Assembly (NCBI GenBank): GCA_030550275.1
Contig: JAUQPR010000002.1
Coordinates: forward strand, 62,001-126,000
Length of the DNA: 64,000 nucleotides
DNA from: Bacteroidota bacterium
GTDB taxonomy: Bacteria; Bacteroidota; Ignavibacteria; Kapaibacteriales; HRBIN21
Reading direction: 5' to 3'
Below the pieces are notes generated by a model. That model saw only the letters and a list, made by a program, of their open reading frames with translations. It made no database searches and was not told where the DNA came from. This document shows positions 58,715 through 64,000 of the stretch, piece by piece. The stretch's first letter is position 1. Each line of letters opens with the position of its first letter. The translations under genes were made by a program, and so were the position numbers.

Positions 58715-61700
58715 TCACTGTGTCACCCGCTCGCACGCGAATTCGGTAGAAGTAGACGCCGTTGGCAACGGGCTGCCCATCGTCATCGGTGCCATCCCAC
58801 CAGACCTCGTGGTAGCCCGGAGCCGTCGGGAGCCCCGTCCCCCCACGCAGAAACCCATACGCTTCGGTGGGACTCGTTGTGGGGAAGACCATGCGCCGAA
58901 TCGAGCGCCCCGACGCCGTGTAGAAGCGCACCTCCACTTCATCCACATTGCTGCTGCCCAGCAGCTCGTACGCCAGGAACATCTCCTCGGCAAAGGGGTT
59001 GGGGAAGGTGCCCAAGACGCGCAGCTCCAACTGCGTGGAGACCTCCAGTTGCACACAGGTGCGCTCGCTGGCGTTCCCGGCGCAATCGTGCAGCACAGCG
59101 CAGAGGATATGCTTGCCGCTCTGCAGGCGCGGGCGGTAGCTGAGCGCCGCCGCCGTCATCGTCACCGCAGTATCCAGGAGCGCATACTCCGTCGGCGGAA
59201 CGGGCTGCCCGTCCAACAGGAGTTGAATCGAAGCCGTGTCGGTTGCAATCCCGTTCTCATCCACCGCGACGATGCCGATTCGGGGATTAGCGGAGATGAC
59301 CGAGCGCGTCGGCAAGGCGCGCCCCTCGGCAGTAATGCGCACCTGCGGAGGACGCCGGTCCGAGGTGGTGGCAACCATCACCGTAGTGGGCAGCTCCAAC
59401 GAGGCTTTCAGCAGCCCAGGCTGAGGCTCCTCCGTCGGGATTCGCTGCCACAGCGGCAGACGGGAATGCCGTCGGTACAGCGCCGGCGCTGAGATGCGCA
59501 GGTTCGTATCCTGTACGGCGTACCACACCTGTAGCACCGCCCGGACGCGCACACCTGCAGGCTCGACCGTAATCCGCAGCGCTGCAGAGCCATCCGAGAG
59601 CCGCACCGGATGGATACCGGGCTGCTGCACCTCCGCCGAGGGCAACGCCTCTACGCATACCAATGCCGGCTGCGCCGGTGCCTGCGGTGCTGGGACCTGA
59701 AGCAGCACTGTGCCGGGCTGCCCTACCCATTGCGTTGCGCTCCCATCGGCGCTGGAGCCGATTCCCGGCAACAGTGCAAAGCAGGACAGCAGCACGCTAT
59801 CGGCGCCCACATCGTTGAGGCGCAGCCGATTCCCGCCGACGCTGAGGCTATCGGGCTCCAGCGCTACTCGGACCAGGCTGCGCGGCAGCACCGCCGGTAC
59901 AGCAATGAGCCAATCCAGCGTGCCATTGCCGGGAAGGTCCACCCGCTGTGCCGCCAGAAGCTGTACGCTGCCATCGGACAAGAGCCGTTCCACGCGCGCC
60001 GGCACCCCCGATGCCGGTGTCTCCGTCCAATTGAACAGCCGCACCCGCAGACGCGCTCCCTGCGCCGTGGGAACCATCCGCAGCGGTGGCTGTGCCGGGG
60101 GAAGGCTATCCGCACCCGCTCGCGGGGGGAACACCGCCGGATCGGCAAGTCCGGGGACCACAACGCTCTCCAGCGGCGTTGTCTGAATCTGCCCCGACTG
60201 CAGCTCCACTCCGAACAATGCCCGCACCTCTGCTCCCGGCAGCACCAAGCCCGCCGGAACCGGCACATCCGTGCGGTACAGCTCCGGCGCCACTACACTG
60301 CAGGAGAGCTCTCCGAGCGACTGCAGCGTCCCATCGGGCAGGCGCACGCTCACCGTTGCCCATACACGGCGCAGCGCGTCGCGGCTGCGCACGGGGAGCT
60401 GTATCCACAGCGGCTGCCCCGGCTGCGGCGGCGTGGGCTCCCATTGAATCGCTCCGAAGAGCACAGCTCCCGTGCTCAAGCGCAATCCGCCAAACACCGC
60501 CCGACGCCCGCCGGATTCGACCGCATACAGCCGCACCCGGAGCTGCTGCCCCGAATACCCCTGGGGCACACGAACCCAAAAGCGCAACTGCGGAGCGGAG
60601 AACTCCACGCGCTGCTCGCTCCCCTCCAGGTCGTTCCCGCGCTCATCCGCAAGCACAATGCGGGCAACGCCAGAGAAGGGGATCTGCGCCGTCAGCTCGA
60701 CCTGCTCGCCCGGGTACGCCCATCCGCGCTGCGCCTGGAGCTGCACCGTATCGGTGGGCAAGCGCAGGAGCATTGCCGGATCGCCCAGCAGCGTTGCCTG
60801 CAGCAGCATCGAGAGCACGATCTCGTTCTGTAGCCCGTACGCCCGCGCCAAGTACAACAGCTTCCCCGCGCGGAATACATCCCCAAGCCGTGCTGCCGAG
60901 CGCGGTGCCGCAAAAAAGCTCTCCAGCAGCGCCGTCGAGAGGAAGAAGCTGTTCTCCAGCCACCCGAATCCGGAATTGCCCCACGCAGCGACGGCGCCCT
61001 TGCCTGCGGCGAGCAGCAGCGTCGTCAGCAATCCGCGCCGGTAGACCTGCTGCTCGAAGGCTCCGGTGAAGCACGTCAAGCTGGAGACAACGGGATAGCG
61101 CCCGCGGTTGTTGAGCAGCGCAACGTCCTCGTCACGAAACAGTCCGGCATCCTCCCAGATTCCGCCGCCGCCGTGTCCGAGGAAGTTCACCACCGCTGCG
61201 CCACGGTCCCAGAGCTGCGCAAGCTCGGCCGTGTGCCCGCCGTACCGCTCCGGTGGCTGCCCAACGTAGAGCCGCCGCTGCGAGACCCCATCGGGGAGCC
61301 GTTCGGCAAGCAGCTCCGTCTGCTGCACAAAGCCATTGACCCCGGCAACGAGTAATGCCCGCGGGAGGAAGTAGTCGGCATCGAGCGCAGACTCGTACTG
61401 CTCCAGCTTACTCACGACAGCATCGGCTTCGGCGAGCGTGCGCGCCGGGATGCGCCCGACGGCAATCTCGGCAATCGGATCGGGCACCACCGCACCCGTT
61501 GGGCTCTGGTACATCCCCTCGACGCACCCGTAGGGGTAGTCTGTCGGGGTCATCCCCCAGCGCCGAGTCTGCCAATGCTGGGGCGGAATCGCCTCGGCTG
61601 TGCCCAGCAGGACAACGTAGCGCGGCGGACGGCTCCAATTGTGCCAGGCATAGCGCAGGAAGTCTGCGATTGCCCGACTGGAGGCGATGCCGTGGTTGAA

Positions 61701-63632
61701 CTCGTCGTAGATGTCCTCCACATCCACTGCCATTGCCGAAAGCCCTTGCTGGCGGCGCAGGCGCAGCAGTCGCTCGACCGGATGCTGTGCCTCTGTTGCC
61801 TGCGCACTGCGGCGGTCCCAAATGCCCTTGTGCGTGAGCAGCACATAGTCCGCTCCCACCGAGGTTGCAAGCTGCGAGGGGAGGTCGCGCTCCATGCGCT
61901 CCGGACCGCGCAGGCTGTCCACCGCAACGGCGTAGAAGAGCTCCTGCGGTGATGCCACGTAGGTCTGGAAGCGCACCGTGTAGGTCGTCCCACCAGCGCG
62001 TTGGGTGACGCGCTCGACCGTGACGTTGACGATGCGGGAGATGCCCACGCGGAAGACCATCACGTTCGGGCTACGGAACCCCTCCAGCGCAAAGGTGTAC
62101 ACCCCAGGCGGAGCCCCCGGCGGCACCGTAAAGAGGAGCTCATCGCCCACGGCGCGGTACAGGCGCGGATACTGCACACGGACCCAATTCAGGTAGAGCG
62201 CTGGGGCGCGATCGCCAGCTTCCGTGCAGTTGAGGATGTTGGCGACGGTGAGGGTGCTATTCTCTGCCTCGGTGAGAACCGATGCAGGGATTGGGGCGAT
62301 CTGATCGCGCGGCGTCTGCAGTAGCATTGCCCGCGCGCCCGACCACGATGCTCGCAGCACCCGGCGCTGGTTGAGGTAGATCTCCGCCGTGTGCTCCGGA
62401 CCCGGGCACGGGAACGCCGACACAAGCGCCCCGCAGAGCATCACCTCCAATTGCACAGGTTCCGATGCCACCGTTGCCGGCGCCGGCAGCGGCACGCGCA
62501 CGGTCACGCTGGCGTTGGGTGCAACGCGCGCCCAAAAGAGCTGATCGCCGCGGAAGCTGGGCTGGAGCAGATCCCGATCCCAGGTCTCCACCGCACCGAA
62601 GCGCTCCTGCACGCGGTTCTCCTCCAGGATGACCGTGCTCAGGAAGTACTTCCCGCGCAAGTCCGTTGCCCGGCGCGGGTCGGTGATGCGGAGCTCGCCG
62701 GACTCCTCCACCATACGTGCCCCAGGGGTGGTTCCCCAGGTGAGCACGTAGACGTTCTCATCGCTTTCGGGGTCGCGGTACTGGTCGGCATCGGGGTTTT
62801 GGAAGTTCTTCAGGTTCGGCTCGGCAAAGAAGGCGACGTAGTCGGGGTCGGGCTCGTAGTGCTCCAAGCGCCCGTTGTTGTTGCGGTCGTAGACGTAGAG
62901 CGGCACCTGCTGTCCTCGATTCCACAGTTGCAGTGTTTGCAGCTCCAGCGTGGCGATGGGCAATCCCAACTGCGCCAGCTCGCGAGCGGTCAGGCGCACC
63001 AGCCCCTGGCGCGAAACGTAGAGCTTGTACTGCCACCCATCGGGAGCGGTTGGAATGGGGCGCAGCGCCACGTCCGGTTGCAGAGTCCGCGCCACCGCAA
63101 CACGCTCCACCGACGCGAGCGCATCAACCACTGCGAAGCGTGCCACCGAGGGGAGCGAAAGCCGAACCCGGAGCTGCCGAATCGCCTGCAGGCTATCCCT
63201 CACGGCGCGGTACGGCAGCAGCCGCAGCACTGCTCGGGCACTACTGCCGGCAAATCCCAGTGGCACAAGCTCCACCACCGTTGATGCCACCGGCGCGCAC
63301 TCTCGGCATTCCAATAACGCCGGCGGTGCCGGTAGCGGGAGCAGCTCTTGCTCCACAATCTCCAGCCCCTGTAGCCGCGCCTCCGGAGGGCACTCCAGCG
63401 GCACGGCAAACCCATAAAACGGCTGCTGGGAAAGCCGAAACGCCCACCGTGACTCCGGAGGGAGCTGAACGCTCCTCCCCTCCCGCACTGCGAAGCGCGG
63501 TGCGGGGAAAGCGCACTCCACCACCAGTGTCCCCGGTCCGTCCCAGCGCCAGCGCACCTGGAGTTGCTCCGCCACTGCCGTACATCCCCACAGGGCAACA
63601 AGGAGTGCTGCGCCCCTACACCAGCACCACAT
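58680..63632 (-). CDS. porU: PorU-like C25 (gingipain-family) peptidase, T9SS sortase candidate
   Basis: About 1650 residues. Signal peptide MWCWCRGAALLVALWGCTAVA. Peptidase C25 core with catalytic His in FLGHGGGGIWED (codon 61173-61175) and Cys in SSLTCFTGAFEQ (61071-61073). Beta-sandwich domains follow, then a C-terminal FlgD-like sorting domain (FPNPFAEEM ... GVYFYRIRVRAG). PorU cleaves sorting domains and links cargo to lipid at the surface. ATG 63704 (TGATG overlap with the Nudix stop) is an alternative start adding 24 residues. The order porU then porV is classical. Confidence 0.93.
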   Translation of the reverse strand: MWCWCRGAALLVALWGCTAVAEQLQVRWRWDGPGTLVVECAFPAPRFAVREGRSVQLPPESRWAFRLSQQPFYGFAVPLECPPEARLQGLEIVEQELLPLPAPPALLECRECAPVASTVVELVPLGFAGSSARAVLRLLPYRAVRDSLQAIRQLRVRLSLPSVARFAVVDALASVERVAVARTLQPDVALRPIPTAPDGWQYKLYVSRQGLVRLTARELAQLGLPIATLELQTLQLWNRGQQVPLYVYDRNNNGRLEHYEPDPDYVAFFAEPNLKNFQNPDADQYRDPESDENVYVLTWGTTPGARMVEESGELRITDPRRATDLRGKYFLSTVILEENRVQERFGAVETWDRDLLQPSFRGDQLFWARVAPNASVTVRVPLPAPATVASEPVQLEVMLCGALVSAFPCPGPEHTAEIYLNQRRVLRASWSGARAMLLQTPRDQIAPIPASVLTEAENSTLTVANILNCTEAGDRAPALYLNWVRVQYPRLYRAVGDELLFTVPPGAPPGVYTFALEGFRSPNVMVFRVGISRIVNVTVERVTQRAGGTTYTVRFQTYVASPQELFYAVAVDSLRGPERMERDLPSQLATSVGADYVLLTHKGIWDRRSAQATEAQHPVERLLRLRRQQGLSAMAVDVEDIYDEFNHGIASSRAIADFLRYAWHNWSRPPRYVVLLGTAEAIPPQHWQTRRWGMTPTDYPYGCVEGMYQSPTGAVVPDPIAEIAVGRIPARTLAEADAVVSKLEQYESALDADYFLPRALLVAGVNGFVQQTELLAERLPDGVSQRRLYVGQPPERYGGHTAELAQLWDRGAAVVNFLGHGGGGIWEDAGLFRDEDVALLNNRGRYPVVSSLTCFTGAFEQQVYRRGLLTTLLLAAGKGAVAAWGNSGFGWLENSFFLSTALLESFFAAPRSAARLGDVFRAGKLLYLARAYGLQNEIVLSMLLQATLLGDPAMLLRLPTDTVQLQAQRGWAYPGEQVELTAQIPFSGVARIVLADERGNDLEGSEQRVEFSAPQLRFWVRVPQGYSGQQLRVRLYAVESGGRRAVFGGLRLSTGAVLFGAIQWEPTPPQPGQPLWIQLPVRSRDALRRVWATVSVRLPDGTLQSLGELSCSVVAPELYRTDVPVPAGLVLPGAEVRALFGVELQSGQIQTTPLESVVVPGLADPAVFPPRAGADSLPPAQPPLRMVPTAQGARLRVRLFNWTETPASGVPARVERLLSDGSVQLLAAQRVDLPGNGTLDWLIAVPAVLPRSLVRVALEPDSLSVGGNRLRLNDVGADSVLLSCFALLPGIGSSADGSATQWVGQPGTVLLQVPAPQAPAQPALVCVEALPSAEVQQPGIHPVRLSDGSAALRITVEPAGVRVRAVLQVWYAVQDTNLRISAPALYRRHSRLPLWQRIPTEEPQPGLLKASLELPTTVMVATTSDRRPPQVRITAEGRALPTRSVISANPRIGIVAVDENGIATDTASIQLLLDGQPVPPTEYALLDTAVTMTAAALSYRPRLQSGKHILCAVLHDCAGNASERTCVQLEVSTQLELRVLGTFPNPFAEEMFLAYELLGSSNVDEVEVRFYTASGRSIRRMVFPTTSPTEAYGFLRGGTGLPTAPGYHEVWWDGTDDDGQPVANGVYFYRIRVRAGDTVIERRGSVARVR

Positions 63633-63703
63633 CGGAGGCAAGCCCTTGCTGTACACCCCAGCCGGAGCAGATGACGTGCGGGCAGCCCCGTTGAATGTGC
63701 GCA

Positions 63704-64000
63704 TCACTGCTGCCCTGCCCCGCGCAGAAACTCCTCGTAGAGCACCAGCAGTTCGCTGAGCACCATCGCCGTTGCACCCCAGAGGGGAACGGGCGCATCA
63801 ATTGCCCAGTACGGCACACGCAGCCGGCGTCCATCGCGCTCCCAGAACCCCACGCGCAGCCGCTCCCCCTGGCGCAGCAACTCCAGGGGAACTGGCACCA
63901 CTTGCTCCACCTCTTCGCGGTTGGGCACAAACGTTCCCCAGCGGAGCATCCCCAGCACCGGCACCATCGCTGCGTGCGAGGAGGGCACGTACACGGGGGA
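63704..64000 (-). CDS. Nudix hydrolase, CoA-pyrophosphatase-like (C-terminal part; cut by window edge)
   Basis: The last ~98 codons of a gene entering from the right. VPNREEVEQVVPVPLELLRQ and VPLWGATAMVLSELLVL match the C-terminus of NudL-type CoA pyrophosphatases. The Nudix box itself lies outside the window, so the assignment is partial. Its stop overlaps a possible porU start (TGATG at 63704). Confidence 0.75.
   Translation of the reverse strand, partial: SPVYVPSSHAAMVPVLGMLRWGTFVPNREEVEQVVPVPLELLRQGERLRVGFWERDGRRLRVPYWAIDAPVPLWGATAMVLSELLVLYEEFLRGAGQQ

Overview
The window reads as one dense chromosomal segment of a GC-rich bacterium of the Bacteroidota/Chlorobiota/Ignavibacteriota-Kapabacteria (FCB) assemblage. 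The evidence is a 287-residue primary sigma factor without region 1.1, at least nine spacers carrying the Bacteroidota-type -7 element TAnnTTTG in the correct orientation, type IX secretion parts (PorU-like sortase, PorV-like barrel, C-terminal sorting domains), a bacillithiol enzyme (BshB1), DUF5683 and choice-of-anchor V proteins. The species cannot be named. No rRNA, CRISPR array, prophage or insertion sequence was found. The genome is very compact: many neighbours share ATGA, TGATG, TAATG or GTGA stop/start overlaps, and convergent genes abut or overlap at their 3' ends.

Layout. 1-8390 (minus): one operon xer, Gfo/Idh/MocA oxidoreductase, BsuPI-like lipoprotein, ribD, a GxDxY-repeat/HEAT protein and dnaE (cut by the left edge). 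8500-11294: glmS (plus), a DUF5683 protein, an unexplained spacer, and a tRNA-Ser(CGA)/tRNA-Leu(CAG) pair with its own promoter. 11338-14869: a B-family (ba3-like) oxygen reductase with subunits I and II, a 37-residue subunit IIa, SCO and a PCuAC copper chaperone. 15035-21630: nucleoside phosphorylase, sugar nucleotidyltransferase, and an rpiB-bshB1-anmK-asnB operon. 21739-22281: a small secreted protein followed by a T9SS sorting-domain fragment. 22336-27418: a second heme-copper oxidoreductase operon. Its subunit I lacks the active-site tyrosine (Gln instead) and has Lys where a low-spin heme His is expected. The operon also encodes CuA subunit II, a SCO protein, a small membrane protein and a cytochrome b/ferredoxin/MvhD-like fusion.

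27567-45349: an ABC exporter, a His-rich lipoprotein whose terminator lies inside the convergent histidine kinase gene, hisS and a PtsN-like protein, a mannose-1-P guanylyltransferase/phosphomannomutase-type fusion, an LptF/G permease, polyprenyl synthase and tatC; then dnaA with a probable TTG start, a CnoX-like chaperedoxin, a DUF547 protein, lipA and sigA. 45439-50528: a secreted redox/adhesion operon (monoheme barrel, small membrane protein, YceI, Tat-lipoprotein Rieske, Ig-like T9SS cargo). 50650-55182: thyX, MauG-like diheme peroxidase, HdrD-like Fe-S oxidoreductase, sixA. 55121-64000 (minus): a Nudix gene cut by the right edge, then the porU-porV cell-envelope operon with an FN3 lipoprotein, an SLBB protein and a solute-binding lipoprotein.

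Together the genes describe an aerobic, respiratory, didermic cell with two copper-assembled heme-copper enzymes, lipoylation, quinone synthesis, Tat and type IX export. The second oxidoreductase operon is the most unusual part and is best explained as a divergent nitric-oxide-reductase-like enzyme, which is an inference.
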